Assembly (NCBI GenBank): GCA_001414345.1
Contig: LLCB01000096.1
Location: 62,001 to 126,000, forward strand
Reading direction: 5' to 3'
DNA: 64,000 nt
Source: Hymenoscyphus infarciens
Lineage: Eukaryota > Ascomycota > Leotiomycetes > Helotiales > Helotiaceae
Of the stretch, positions 24,891-35,557 are shown in pieces. Within the stretch, counting starts at the first letter, position 1. Each line of letters starts with the position of its first letter. A program made the position numbers and the translations under genes. The notes below the pieces were generated by a model. That model saw only the letters and a list, made by a program, of their open reading frames with translations. It had not been told where the DNA came from and ran no database searches.

Positions 24891-26404
24891 AACGCTAGTT
24901 ATGAACGTAGGTGTAGTAGCGCCACGTCATGTTCAAGTTGAAGCCAGTTTCCTTCCCTTACATTTTCAACACCAACGCACCAACACCTTCATGAACTCCA
25001 TCGCACTGCTAGACAATCTCAATAGACCGATGTTTTGGGTTACTATTACCTCTTGAATTTGCCGGCAGCACGCCTAGCTTGGGTCGCACTCCAACGCCCT
25101 CCCAACATGCTCCAAAATCTCACGAGCAAATCCAACGAACGCCCGCACCAACAATTCTTCAACCTGCAACACAACTCTTTTCACGGAGTTTTCCGTTGAC
25201 CAGCTAGACGAGGAGCATTCTACGCCGCTGGGGAACTTGTCGTGCCATCAGCCACAAACCTGTATACGAACCAACCACCTCTTTTCTTTTGGATCGGGTC
25301 TTTAAGGAATTCTGTGTTTATTTTTCAGTGTTTTTATACTGTCATTATGTCTTTTGAACTTTGTTTTTTACGGTTTGCAATGTTGTTCCTGCTTAACATG
25401 TTTTGGTCCTGTCCTTGGAGCCCTGGGAGGCAGTGCAAGTACTAGTATCCACCCAAAAACCGGTGTTGATCGATTGCTCAATAATAGTTTTCCGGGCGTG
25501 GCCGTTCGACGTGTCACCACGTCAATCATGATCCGGTTTGCACTGCTTCGATGACCTGCATCAATATGGCGGGATGGTTCCTACTGGGCTAGAACCTGGT
25601 TTTTCAGCCAGTCCCATTTTGACTTGCATCTTGCTTCTCGCTACCAAACTCGTAAAGCCTGAAGAAGAGGCTGCCATGTAGTGGCAGCAACTTCGAGCTC
25701 TGATATTTTGCCGTAGAGGAACATATCATCGCTCAAGTGCTACCTTGCATCTGGTACTCTGTGGTGCAGTAGAAGTGAAAATGGAGAGAGTAGATTGGCT
25801 GAACCATGTAACTCTCGCCATATTTTCCTTTGCAGTAACCCTATTAGGAAGTTCGTCAGAACAGTTTTTATGCACGGCCTGGCATGTAAAGCTCAATTTC
25901 CGGAAGCAAGCGCTTTCTTTCAGTGGCATTTTGAAGTAGAACCTTGAAGATAGGAGAATTCTCTTTCTCCAGCAGAAACCATCATACTTATTTCATACGA
26001 ATTAGTTTTCCGGCTCGTCAGGCAATTCTTAGCTGGCAAACCTGCGTTTTTCAAGGAGAACAATTCGATTCGATTGGTCACAGGAACACGGATAAGCTCG
26101 CATTTCAAATAGGTTGTGTATATACTAGCCAGAATCATGGAAAGTGGGATGATATTTCTCAATTCAGAAGCCGAGCAGGTGAGGCTCACCGCATTACCAT
26201 CGTGAAGCTTATGCTACGTCATGAGAAGTATCCGGACAGTCCTACTCGTCCAGACAGTCCTACTCGTGGATTCTGCGAAAGGCATCTGTGAGTATTGTGC
26301 CACCTAGTAGAAGGAAATGCTGTTAGTCGACTAAACAATTATGCTAGTCCTCGTCTCTATGGAGTTTAACTACCAAGGCATTCCCCAATTTTGAAGCTAA
26401 GAGG
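24891..26404. other. Intergenic, no supported gene
   Basis: Composition is normal. The short frames here overlap on both strands, lack ATG starts or have no protein character. A small direct duplication (CGGACAGTCCTACTCGT / CCAGACAGTCCTACTCGT) lies at about 26,232-26,266. The right end is the promoter of the secreted-protein gene. Confidence 0.5.
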
Positions 26405-26411
26405 TATATAA
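26405..26411 (+). promoter_or_regulatory. TATA box of the secreted-protein gene
   Basis: TATATAA lies 118 bp before the ATG at 26,529. No other TATA-like word lies between it and the start, so it probably sets the transcript start. Confidence 0.45.
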
Positions 26412-26528
26412 GTCAGTGTTTTCCATCACACAATATTTTCTCTTCATCACCTCATTCGCATATACTACTGTAGCTCGAAGCTTGATCAACACTTTTATAT
26501 ATTCAAGTACCAAACTTTACCTATCAAC

Positions 26529-26948
26529 ATGCAATTATCTACCATCTTCACAGGCGCTGCTTTGGCCTTTACACTATCTGCTGCACCATCCCCCCGCGAC
26601 GCCCCAGATGGTATCCTCAACATCTACTCGGATGGAGGTTGCGTGCGTGGCACTGAGTGTAGCCGCGACTTTCTGGTTCGGACGGTGGATGGATGTACAG
26701 TAATTCCTGCAGGATGTAACGCAGCACTCAAGCTGATTACGCTCAACAACAACTGCACTCGTAAGAGCTTCCTTTACACCCTGTGGTCAACCTATTCCTA
26801 TTTAACTCTCAATTTAGTCACCATCTACACCGATGCGGCATGTACTTCGTTGAACGCCATCGCCATCGACAACACGAGTGTTGGCCAATGCGAGAATCCC
26901 AGTGCTACTTTGGGAGTTGGTTCTTTGGAGGTTGTTTGCACTGTTTAA
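26529..26948 (+). CDS. Small secreted 8-cysteine protein (candidate effector-type)
   Basis: The gene starts at ATG 26,529. Residues 1-18 are a clear signal peptide (a hydrophobic run after MQLSTIF, with a likely cut before APSPR). A 57-bp intron at 26,761-26,817 has a GTAAGA donor and TTTAG acceptor; removing it gives 120 residues. The intron is a multiple of three with no stop, so the unspliced frame also stays open (139 residues). The mature part has eight Cys (residues 38, 44, 56, 63, 76, 86, 102, 118 in the spliced form), suggesting four disulphides, and the sequence around the junction (NNNC-T-LTIYTDAAC) reads naturally after splicing. No named domain is recognised. It is the gene nearest the RIP block (about 1.6 kb away), a setting typical of fungal secreted effectors; that role is inference. 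Confidence 0.82.
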   Translation: MQLSTIFTGAALAFTLSAAPSPRDAPDGILNIYSDGGCVRGTECSRDFLVRTVDGCTVIPAGCNAALKLITLNNNCTRKSFLYTLWSTYSYLTLNLVTIYTDAACTSLNAIAIDNTSVGQCENPSATLGVGSLEVVCTV

Positions 26949-27839
26949 ATGGTCTCTCGCATCTGCAAATTTCTGGTGTCGTTAATGTAGCTTGATTTAA
27001 AAGTTTGTTAGAAAATTGGGGATTCATAGAGGGCAGACGCGGTGTTGGTGTTCTTGGTTTTATTCTTGCGTTGGGCTTTCGAGGGGAAGGGTTATCCAAC
27101 AAACCCCTCCTACCTCATAACCAGTTACTTGTTTAGCTTCTGAATTGAACTTTGAGTTGCGGATTTTTCAAAAATATGTACTCTCTTTTGTTGCGCTGTT
27201 GTGTTTGCATAACTGCCTTCTTGGTGAGAGTTTTCTTTTTATATACATAAGAAGTGACATCTAACACTTTATGCTGTACACATTTCCTGAAGTCCCACAG
27301 CGATTTACTGTGATATATTTTTCTAGGATATCCAGCAAAAATCAGTGAGGGATGAGATATAAGTAATCTTTCGCTGCCCTCTCTTCCATTTCTTGTTCAT
27401 TTCTCCACTCCTGCTTCTATGGAGAACTTATTCAAACGTTATTGCCACTCCTTCACTCTTCAAAATAGTCTTCTAATCGCCTTTCTAACGAAAATGCTAT
27501 GGCTTATGTTGTTGTTCTAGTTTGAGTTTACACAATGTCCTTCTGTGCTTCCTTTGGCATACATACCCAAGGTGAATTTGAGTTTAAAAAGAAAAGTCAA
27601 GGCGTGAAAACTTCCTAATTTGTTAGTGAATCTGACTTTGAGGCCTCCTTCAGAACTTTTGCCCCCATCCAAAAAGCTTTTAATCCCCAAGCTGATGGAC
27701 TTGTCCCCTTCTTTTACAACACCACACAACACCACAAAGCAAGAACTGCAGGAGCAACGATCAACTACACACTTGCGACCACAGAACGACTCCCCTCTGT
27801 TTGTGTATCTCCATCAACCGACAATCACCTCCCACTTCA
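26949..27839. other. Intergenic, no supported gene
   Basis: 3' region of the secreted-protein gene and promoter of the next gene. Only short overlapping frames are present. The frame upstream of 27,840 begins with TTG, not ATG. Confidence 0.5.
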
Positions 27840-29336
27840 ATGGAGCGCAGCATATACCAGCAAGACATGTCAGAAGACCATAAAATAGGAAAACCACACG
27901 ATGTGCCAGAACCCTCTGAAATACCGAGAATGTCAGGAATCTCACAGCCAGTTGAGCCAGATTCAGTTGACAAACTCGTGGCCAAGTCCTTCCGATTCCT
28001 TGACCTTCCTAGGGAGCTTAGAGATCTGATATACAAAGAACTTGTCCAAGTCAAACTTACTTCCAACGAAAGCAGAGCAAAAAGCCACGGAGATTGGAAA
28101 CAACGAAGCATGTACGGCAATCATCGACTTGGCTACCCCCACCTCCAAGTACTACGCCTCAGCAGGAAGGTACATGCGGAAGCGAGATACGTGTTTCTGC
28201 AGGAGAATTTGTTTATCAGATTTGTTACTACCATGTCCTTGGTAGAGATGGAGCAGTTATTCAAAGGAATGCAGTTCTGCGCCCAGGGAGAGAAGAGCCT
28301 GAATTTCAAAGGAGTTGTAGCAGATTTTTCCGCCATCAACACGGATATTCAAGAGATAGGCATTCAAAGGTTGCTGGATGGGAGACCCGTGAATGTGCCT
28401 ATCTTTCAATGTATTATTCCCTTCAGCCAGTTACCCTTGCTTTGCAGGCACATTCTTCGGGTTGCACGGGAGACGCCAAACTATCACAAGAAATTTCACC
28501 ACGCCGTAACTCTGCAGGACCCGTATGCAAATACAAATGAGGGGAGCAGCACCGATTTGCTTGTTCCTCGATCATTCTACTCGACCAAGGTCCAGGAAAA
28601 ACTGCTCATTGAATTTCGCTGCGCTTTCAAAGAACTCTTCCCGAAATTTGAAGTCCACGGAGACGTATCTGAAGCACTTAGGGATGCCACTATCGCCGAT
28701 ATCACAGTTGTCAGACACCGAGATCCTATGAAGGTTCTAGCATCGTTAGACTCAATCAAAGAACGAAGCAAGAAGCTGTATCGAGAGAGAAACTACAAGC
28801 AAGGCCGTAGTGCATACCGAGAGCTGGAATTTGAGATCAAGAAAATGCACGAAACATTCATAGGAGATGAAGTCGCAAAGGCCGGAGGACTGAATTTCCG
28901 GAACGAGCTTGCGAAAATGAGATTTGAAAATTTTCTGCGGAAGGTCAAGTACTTGGTAAAAGCAATGCAAAAGGAGATTGAAACCCTTGGCGCTTTTGAC
29001 CGGGCAACCTCTGCGACTCTTGAGGACTCCATTGCTAAAACTTGGAAATATGCACGCAGCTTAGCTGATAATGTCAATGGTAGTACCTGGTTTCCACCGC
29101 TCCAACAGGAGTCAAAGCTGGCCTTTTTGTCAGCAGTCGGCTATAGGCTCAAAGGACAAGCCAAAGATTATGAAGCGCATGAGAAGATCTTCTTAGGAAT
29201 TTCTGAGAGGTACATAGTCAAGGCGCAAGTTTTGGCGGCGGGTGATTTGGCAATCGAGGCTGAGTACGAATTGATCGCTGCGTGGAAGCTTAGGGTGGAG
29301 GAGAGAATTAGTCGGCAGCAGACAACTGGTAGTTAG
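27840..29336 (+). CDS. 2EXR/F-box-like fungal protein of unknown function
   Basis: A single uninterrupted frame of 498 codons starts from the ATG at 27,840. The frame is open a little further upstream, but only with a TTG at 27,801, so 27,840 is the first real start. Residues 51-69 (FRFLDLPRELRDLIYKELV) match the 2EXR/F-box-like helix common in fungal expanded families, followed at about 90-125 by an LQVLRLSRKVHAEA-type segment often found next to it. The C-terminal half is helical and charged, with an LYRERNYKQGRSAY stretch (about residues 320-333) resembling a TPR helix pair. There is no signal peptide or membrane segment. Such proteins are usually annotated as hypothetical; an adaptor role in ubiquitin ligation would be a guess. 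Confidence 0.8.
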   Translation: MERSIYQQDMSEDHKIGKPHDVPEPSEIPRMSGISQPVEPDSVDKLVAKSFRFLDLPRELRDLIYKELVQVKLTSNESRAKSHGDWKQRSMYGNHRLGYPHLQVLRLSRKVHAEARYVFLQENLFIRFVTTMSLVEMEQLFKGMQFCAQGEKSLNFKGVVADFSAINTDIQEIGIQRLLDGRPVNVPIFQCIIPFSQLPLLCRHILRVARETPNYHKKFHHAVTLQDPYANTNEGSSTDLLVPRSFYSTKVQEKLLIEFRCAFKELFPKFEVHGDVSEALRDATIADITVVRHRDPMKVLASLDSIKERSKKLYRERNYKQGRSAYRELEFEIKKMHETFIGDEVAKAGGLNFRNELAKMRFENFLRKVKYLVKAMQKEIETLGAFDRATSATLEDSIAKTWKYARSLADNVNGSTWFPPLQQESKLAFLSAVGYRLKGQAKDYEAHEKIFLGISERYIVKAQVLAAGDLAIEAEYELIAAWKLRVEERISRQQTTGS

Positions 29337-30011
29337 TCGCTTTTATTTGGTGTGGCATGTGAGTGAAACTTCTGTAGCTAGGTGCTTAGTGCCTGCGGTT
29401 GCACTGATCTGATCGGGTGGTAAGATTTTACTTTGTAATAAACCACATTTCGCCTACCTATAGAGTAAGATCCACACTTCGCTTGATGTGAATAATAAGG
29501 GGTTTGATAAGACTATGACTAATCCTCAGTGAAGCTCTCTCACTCCAAATCAATCATAAATGTTAAACTTTGTAAGAAATATGGGCTTTGCTCCGAGTAC
29601 ACCTCCTTCACTTTGATTATGCGCACTAGTCTGGGATAAATAATTATATTGTCTGAGAAGGCGGGATGTTGGAGAAACATTGTTTCTCCATTCCCAACAG
29701 TCCAATTGAGGTGAACAATAACGTACTTACCCCCTCAGTAAACCAGTCACAAAGCAAGAGTCCGCTACCTGTTCCATCTGTCAAAAAACAAATGAAGAAT
29801 CACGAGATCCAATAACAGAGAAAATCGCGTGGCTACCAGTAGGCAATCAACAACAAAGAGATTTCAGAATCTCAATGGTGCACAAAGAGTACCCCTTAAC
29901 AATGGTTTTGTACTGTCACAAAGAAGGAACAGAAGCTTTGTTTTTCTATTAGAATCCTTAAAGTCACTCCCGTCTAACCCTTCGCAAAAACAATCCACTC
30001 AAACCTAAATC
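29337..30011. other. Intergenic, no supported gene
   Basis: 3' and promoter sequence between two plus-strand genes. No structured RNA, repeat or open frame was recognised. Confidence 0.5.
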
Positions 30012-31052
30012 ATGGAAAAGCTCAAGAGAGTTATGACGGCTCTTAATTTAGCGCCCAAAGAAAATTTCCAGACGGCTTCAGATGGCGCAAAAATTTATGA
30101 GTGCCGAGAAATGAGTGTGGAAGATGTACTCAACAACAAACCCACACATCGCCGAATCCTCAAGGATTGGGGAAGAAACACTCTCCCTCCTCTCAACAAG
30201 TTTTCCTATTGTGCATTAGAGTTGAGTGATTTCTTGGCTCTTCCCCATCACACATACAAGCTTACCACAAATGACAAAAGTATGCTTTCTTCACCAATTC
30301 CCAAAGTTGCTACGAACGAGGAGTTGGAGGCACTTCTCCTCTCTTGGTTTGAACTTTTCAACCGCTGGCTTTTCGGAAATACCCTTAGCAGTACAATTCT
30401 AGTTGTTAAGAGTCCTTCTTCCACACAAAAAGTAACAGGCTTAGGGCAAATTGCAACAGGATTAGGACAATACACACAGAAGACCAACACAATAGTTGTT
30501 GTGGCTTATGATGAAGTGGCGTTTAAAGAACTAAAAGCAATGCTTGGGGATAAGTTTTTAGGAAGTTCTGAGGAGCTTAAACTTGGTACCCTGTTACACG
30601 AGATGGTCCACGCTTTCATCGGTCAGTATTCGTGCCAAATGTCTTGCTGCAATGTTGTTGGTCATCCTGCATTGGGTGGTTCGGGGCGTTCAGGTCACGG
30701 TCCAGCTTGGGCTGATAGCGTGACATCTCTGGCAGAGATCCTGAGACAAACTGTAGAATGGCAGGTAGAGGTAGGCCTTATAAGCAGCGTACGAAAATCC
30801 ATGGCTCTAGACTGTTTCCAGCCTAGCAAAAAGCAACTGGAGCGCTGGGGACTAGATCCTAAAGTATGGGGCCACATCAACAATTGGGATTACCAACGAA
30901 AAGTAATCCTGCAGCGTACAAATGTGTTATCGCAGACATCAAACAAAGAGATCTTAAGCGAAAGTTATTGTGACAAAGCGATGAATGGAAGTCTGGGTCC
31001 TTTCAATGAGGAAACTTTATTCACACTTCTCCTGGACACATGTATTATTTAA
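30012..31052 (+). CDS. SprT-like zinc metalloprotease-domain protein
   Basis: A single exon of 346 residues starts at ATG 30,012. A gluzincin-type HExxH motif is present as HEMVH (residues 196-200), preceded by the hydrophobic LGTLL helix start, and a third likely zinc ligand is H229 in SGHGPAW. This HExxH plus GHGxxW arrangement is the SprT-like family pattern (the fold used by SPRTN/Wss1-type proteases that act on DNA-protein crosslinks). A short Cys-rich insert (C208, C212, C213) sits between the two. Residues 103-130 form the helix-rich N-part of the domain (LLSWFELFNRWLFG). The C-terminal zinc-binding module of SPRTN is not evident. Fungal SprT-like proteins of this length are numerous and mostly uncharacterised, so a repair role is not claimed. 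The next gene starts 66 bp downstream on the same strand. Confidence 0.85.
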   Translation: MEKLKRVMTALNLAPKENFQTASDGAKIYECREMSVEDVLNNKPTHRRILKDWGRNTLPPLNKFSYCALELSDFLALPHHTYKLTTNDKSMLSSPIPKVATNEELEALLLSWFELFNRWLFGNTLSSTILVVKSPSSTQKVTGLGQIATGLGQYTQKTNTIVVVAYDEVAFKELKAMLGDKFLGSSEELKLGTLLHEMVHAFIGQYSCQMSCCNVVGHPALGGSGRSGHGPAWADSVTSLAEILRQTVEWQVEVGLISSVRKSMALDCFQPSKKQLERWGLDPKVWGHINNWDYQRKVILQRTNVLSQTSNKEILSESYCDKAMNGSLGPFNEETLFTLLLDTCII

Positions 31053-31118
31053 ATAAACACATTCCACACATACACAACCAAAATCAAAACCAAAACCAAA
31101 ACCCAAACATCAATCAAT

Positions 31119-31484
31119 ATGAACTTCCTCAAATCCAAGTCCAAGAAATCTAGCAAACCTCAGTCCACCGCCACTTCATCCTCCTCTTCTTCTCGCCAGC
31201 CACAAACCCAAACTCAAAGCCAACGTGCTCCTACCCCTAGCACAAACTACCCCCGAGAGGGAGTCTTCCGCTGCTGCAAATGCAGCAAAGAAACCGTCCT
31301 TCCAACAGACGAGAACAATCTCGGTACTTTTGTGTGTAGTAGACCAGATTGTGAGCATCACTATTGTAGACCTGCTACCTGGGGTGCACCAGGCTGTGAG
31401 GTTTATAATCGAAGGAAAATTGTCCAGGCTCAGCTGACTGCTGCTGAGGAATATTTGAGGTTCTGGGGGGAGTGGACTGGTTAG
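31119..31484 (+). CDS. Small Cys-rich, probably zinc-binding protein
   Basis: 121 residues from ATG 31,119. The first 45 residues are basic and Ser/Gln/Thr-rich, probably disordered. Residues about 50-92 hold a cluster of seven Cys plus a paired His (RCCKCSK ... FVCSRPDCEHHYC ... GAPGC), looking like a zinc ribbon or treble-clef knuckle. There is no signal peptide, so the Cys are more likely zinc ligands than disulphides. The 5' leader contains repeated CAAAAC units at about 31,080-31,108. It lies 66 bp after the SprT-like gene on the same strand. I do not recognise a named family. Confidence 0.7.
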   Translation: MNFLKSKSKKSSKPQSTATSSSSSSRQPQTQTQSQRAPTPSTNYPREGVFRCCKCSKETVLPTDENNLGTFVCSRPDCEHHYCRPATWGAPGCEVYNRRKIVQAQLTAAEEYLRFWGEWTG

Positions 31485-31691
31485 GTGTTGGGGGAGAAAT
31501 GGGGAGGAGCTTTGGAGATGGCGAAGATGGGAGTAAGTAGCAGTGAGAATAATAAGAAAATGAAGTTGATAAAAGAAGAGCTAAGCACCTCGTTGCTGGT
31601 ATTTCAATAACATTAAGGTCTAAGTATATACTCTGAAAGCGTGAATTAACTTTTCCCGGGAGCTATGATTCCCACCCGCCCTTCTGTCCCC

Positions 31692-32972
31692 TCATTTTCC
31701 GAAACAGTTGGCGTAGTAAACCACACTGGCAACCCAATCCGAGAACACCCCCCGCACGCCAACTTCCCGGATCATAACATCAAGTGCCACCATAGCATCC
31801 CCATCTTTCTTGATTGCCGAACTAACAGTTTGATAATAATACTCCTTCGTGGCGGCAACATCTCTCAAAAGCCCACTGCGTTCAAAACTCCAAACCACAA
31901 TGTCAAGTCCGAGTCTTTTGGCCTCAAGTGCATACTTGGAAGGAACAATTTTGTTATTCGCATCTGTGGTAAGAACACCGTTGATAGCGGGAGCAACCGT
32001 TCTGATACCATTCTTCTTGTAAACAGTGAGGTTTGCAACCGCAGCATCATAACCTGCAGGGTTAATAACCGGCTCATCCAAGAAAAGAGCTTGTCTTCCA
32101 AAAGCAGGCTCGGCCTTTAACCAGTAGTATAAATCATCGACTAAGAAACTTTGGGGGAAGACTCGGTGGGCTGAGATTCCAGCTTCTTTGTACTCGTCAA
32201 GCATTTGTTGAGCGTAGACTTCTTGGGTGTAGTTTGATGATGGATCTGGAAAGGGCATGGGGACTAGTGGGGTCTTGAGTTCAGGTGTGAACTTGAGATT
32301 GAGTGAGTCGACGAGTTGGATATATTCTTTGTGTGTGAGGACGGAGCCACAGGTACTGTAGAGATCCGTTCTCCAAGTTGGTGTTCCGGCAATGTATTCA
32401 GCGGCTGTTGTGGCCTTGGGGTTGAAGCCATCCATCTTTCCGCAAAGACTTTTGAATTCTAACTCGGTGATATCTGATGTACAGCAGTTTGCGCTTGCTG
32501 CTGTGCCATTCGCGGCTGGCTTGAAGTTTTGAGTACATTTTGCTGCCAGAGTGGGGATGGCTAGGATGTTGGTGGTGGTGTGTAGATCGCACTGCGAGTG
32601 TCGACAAACGAGTTTCTGGTCTTTTGTGAATGAGACATCACACTCTAATATACCGGCGCCCATTCGAGCTGCTGCCACCAAGGATTCTCTGGTTTCTTCC
32701 GGGAACTGTAATGGGGCGCCTCTGTGTCCAATTGCCATCTCGGTTGTGTGGAAAGGACCTTCAGAACAAGATTCGAGCTTCGTTTTCAAGGGGCTGTCGT
32801 CCATATCGTTGATAAGATAGTATGGGCGAGGGCCTAATTGGGCATTGATGGCATTGTTGTGGCCATTGTGATCGTTCCACCGCCAATTCCGACCTTCCAC
32901 TGGGGCTGACTGGGGTAGAGCAGCAGCCAGGCTTCCCACAGTCAAAGGAAATATTACATTGAAAGAATGCAT
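31692..32972 (-). CDS. Secreted glycerophosphodiester phosphodiesterase-family protein
   Basis: A single exon of 426 residues starts from ATG at 32,972. Residues 1-19 form a signal peptide (hydrophobic, cut near AAALP). The GDPD TIM-barrel core begins at [14 protein letters not shown] (residues 81-94) with the catalytic H83-R84, E93 in the PEET motif (usually PENT), the metal ligands E110 and D112 in ILECDV, and H125 in VCRHSQCDL as the second catalytic His. A conserved C-terminal barrel strand reads [12 protein letters not shown]. The family hydrolyses glycerophosphodiesters to glycerol-3-phosphate and an alcohol; the secreted fungal form presumably scavenges phosphate or phospholipid head groups outside the cell. 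Several Cys and N-glycosylation sites (NGT, NYT, NLT) fit secretion. It is convergent with the plus-strand gene ending at 31,484. Confidence 0.9.
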   Translation of the reverse strand: MHSFNVIFPLTVGSLAAALPQSAPVEGRNWRWNDHNGHNNAINAQLGPRPYYLINDMDDSPLKTKLESCSEGPFHTTEMAIGHRGAPLQFPEETRESLVAAARMGAGILECDVSFTKDQKLVCRHSQCDLHTTTNILAIPTLAAKCTQNFKPAANGTAASANCCTSDITELEFKSLCGKMDGFNPKATTAAEYIAGTPTWRTDLYSTCGSVLTHKEYIQLVDSLNLKFTPELKTPLVPMPFPDPSSNYTQEVYAQQMLDEYKEAGISAHRVFPQSFLVDDLYYWLKAEPAFGRQALFLDEPVINPAGYDAAVANLTVYKKNGIRTVAPAINGVLTTDANNKIVPSKYALEAKRLGLDIVVWSFERSGLLRDVAATKEYYYQTVSSAIKKDGDAMVALDVMIREVGVRGVFSDWVASVVYYANCFGK

Positions 32973-33092
32973 GCTGGAGAAGGGATTGACACGCTGGGAG
33001 AGAGAAAAGATAGGCTTTCTTGGAATCTTAGTTCCCTCTAGTCTAGTTAGTTCAATGTTGACCTCATGGAAAGTGTTCCGGGCGAAGCCATT

Positions 33093-33100
33093 CTTTTATA
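33093..33100 (-). promoter_or_regulatory. TATA box of the GDPD gene
   Basis: On minus this reads TATAAAAG, 121 bp before the ATG at 32,972. Confidence 0.45.
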
Positions 33101-34296
33101 GCTCCCCCATCCTACCAGTCTATCTCGGAGAAGATAACGATGCGTATTGATTTTCGGGCATGACAGAGCTGACGGGCGTAACTTGTACCTGCCAAGGTTG
33201 TCCAAGACCTGGGCTTTTGCACGTTGATGGCTTCATTTTGCTCATTGGACCCGACCATTCCCCATAGACGTGCCATCCGTCCCGCACTCCAGGTAAAAGG
33301 ATTCACAGAGTAGGACCAACGTGTTGTGGTAAAGAAATAGGAATGGTGTCTGTCAAGTCGGATTGCATCCGTTATTTCATTTTTCTCGAAAACTCTTGGT
33401 TCCGTTCCCAACCCCGCACTTGCGTTTGCCCCCTTTCCGTGGGGACGGACGAGGACTCCTTATTGAGAAGGTATTGCAGGAGGCTTGCAGAATTGATGCA
33501 TCCAAGATGCGAGCCTGAAAAGTGGTGGGTGGGTGTGCTAGAAAGAATGGAGGAGGTTGGCAGACGGGGTGCTTTCCATAAAATACGATCACGTGGTAAG
33601 CCGCACTTCTATCAACCTTTTCCACACGATGTGCCTTTTCCGGAGTCGCTCTATAGTTACTCGGTTCCTCTCCTCTACCCATACTATTTGAGCTTTTCTC
33701 CAAAAGATGAGAAGTTAATAGGGGGTGTGTCTCGTGATGATCAAAAACTTTCGTGTAACCACTCCCTCATTTAGGAAAGGTGCCCTTAAGCGAAGTGCAA
33801 ACGCCTACGCCCTCGCGCTCTGAGTAATCTCCCACTTTTCTTATCATCGAGCTCTCGATCTCCAAGTCATCCTAGGAAAGAGTAAGAGACCTTTTAAAAA
33901 GAAAGCAGAATGGGTCCAAGGGTCCAAGGGTCGAAAGTAGAGTGTGAGATGATGCTTCAACTGACTAAAGTGCGTCAGTAGCAATGAATTTTTGTTCTTC
34001 ACCGCTTCTCGTTCCAAATAACCGGAAACAGAAAGCATGAATGCTAACTCAGACGCACAGCCCGCGAGCCACCCACTGGTTGCTCTTAATTCAACGTCAA
34101 CACTCACGGTACCTTCGTCCATTTTACAAGAAGCTTGATACAGCAATGATAGTAGCTCTTTCTACAAACAAACCCTTCCCATTCCAGAGACTTTTTCCAT
34201 TTATTGTATTGCCCCATACTTGATAAAATAGTGACGCTGAGTTTGCGAAATGAATGTGAACCTCCCCATCCAGCTCATTTATCTTCTGGAGGTTAG
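33101..34296. other. Intergenic, no supported gene
   Basis: Upstream region of the GDPD gene. A 143-codon plus-strand frame at 33,343-33,774 begins with ATG but has no protein-like features and overlaps a similar frame on minus. Nothing else is recognised. Confidence 0.45.
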
Positions 34297-34930
34297 CGCA
34301 CCCAATGGATGGATATCCAGTAATCTTTTTGATATATCCAATCCAGTCCACTTAAATAATTGCTATATCCGATCCAATCCAGCTAACTTTAGTAGTATCC
34401 ACTAGATTTAGGATATTCAGTGGATTATTTAAGAAGGTCTCTAAGTGGTTGTTAATCGTCTTAAGTGGGCCAAACTGCTAAACTACCCTAGAAATTAATT
34501 TCAAGTGAGCCGACCTAATTTCAACTCTGGTTAAAATTGAGAGAGCTCCCGTTGAACCGAAAAAACGGTATCTGCCTATCTTGCTTGTTATTCTAACTTT
34601 CCAAAACCATTTAGCATGCTTGTTCTAAACTTCTAGCTTAATATTCTAAATTGTTCAAAGCATATAGGGGAATTACTTTGACTTACCCTGTATAGTTAGA
34701 AGAGTTAGAACAACTAGCTATATAGGCAGGTATAACCCTAATATTTACTGCCGCTTTTTTTAAACTGCACTTCTAAACTAAAAGTATACTTTTTATTCGA
34801 GTTTCATAGATCCATATATATCCATTGGATCCAGGAACTTCGATCCAATGGATTAGATGTTAACAAATAATTCAAAATGATTATCCGTGCCTTTCGAATG
34901 AGACATTGAGGTGGATATCTAATCCAAATT
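34297..34930. repeat. Region rich in ATCCA/TGGAT words, candidate non-autonomous DNA transposon
   Basis: Both ends of this roughly 630-bp stretch are crowded with ATCCA and its complement TGGAT (for example ATCCAATCCAG at about 34,336 and 34,373, and ATCCATTGGATCCAG at about 34,818). The two ends contain partly complementary CCAATGGAT words, while the middle is moderately AT-rich and non-coding. Clustered subterminal repeats of this sort are typical of hAT-like non-autonomous elements. No clean inverted terminus or 8-bp duplication could be fixed. Confidence 0.35.
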
Positions 34931-35557
34931 ATCATGGAAATGAAAGTTCTTTCAAGTGTGTGTCCTTGCCTCTTTGCTAGCGTAAATCCAGTGTGCCATC
35001 CATCTGGTCCGCGCATGATTTATTTAGCTTCACGGATTGTTTTGTGCGGCAAAGGGGTAGCTAAGCGGCCGGGGGGAAAGGGGGGGTAACCTTTTGGAGT
35101 GATGAACTCCAAAATAGCATCAAAACTGAAGATCACTGGAAATACACTTGCGATAAGGAAGGGTAGCAGATTTCCCTCTCAAAAACATCAGGGGAAAAAG
35201 AATCACAAGTATTTAGATGCCAAAAAGCTTATGGTTCAGTCTTCAGAGTGACAGATAATTGCACCTACAGTACCCTCTTCTCCGTCTTACTACGTGCGTG
35301 GCAGTGGGGTGAATTTCCCTTGCAGCATTCAACTTTTATCTTCCATTGTTTCTGTTCTGATAGAAATTCCTTCTGTCAATACATCCCAGATGTGTACACT
35401 GTAAACCCCATACCAAACCTGGCGAGCCAGCTCAGCCACACTTTCAAATCTTGTTCCAGCCAAAATTTCAACCAAAAAGTAAAGTATTTCTTCAATGCCC
35501 AACCAACTCTCAACTCAAACCCCGAATATTCCCAAGTCCAAAGGATTCTTCCAATGC
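34931..35557. other. Intergenic, no supported gene
   Basis: Non-coding by inspection, with only short overlapping frames. The right end is the 3' flank of the minus-strand secreted-protein gene. Confidence 0.45.

Noticed and set aside
25944..26291. 115-codon frame on plus
   Set aside because: Starts at TTG, includes a small direct duplication, overlaps frames on minus; no coding character.
27801..27839. Upstream extension of the 2EXR-type gene
   Set aside because: The frame is open but starts with TTG; the first ATG is 27,840.
33343..33774. 143-codon ATG frame on plus
   Set aside because: No protein-like features, overlaps a comparable minus frame, lies in the GDPD upstream region.
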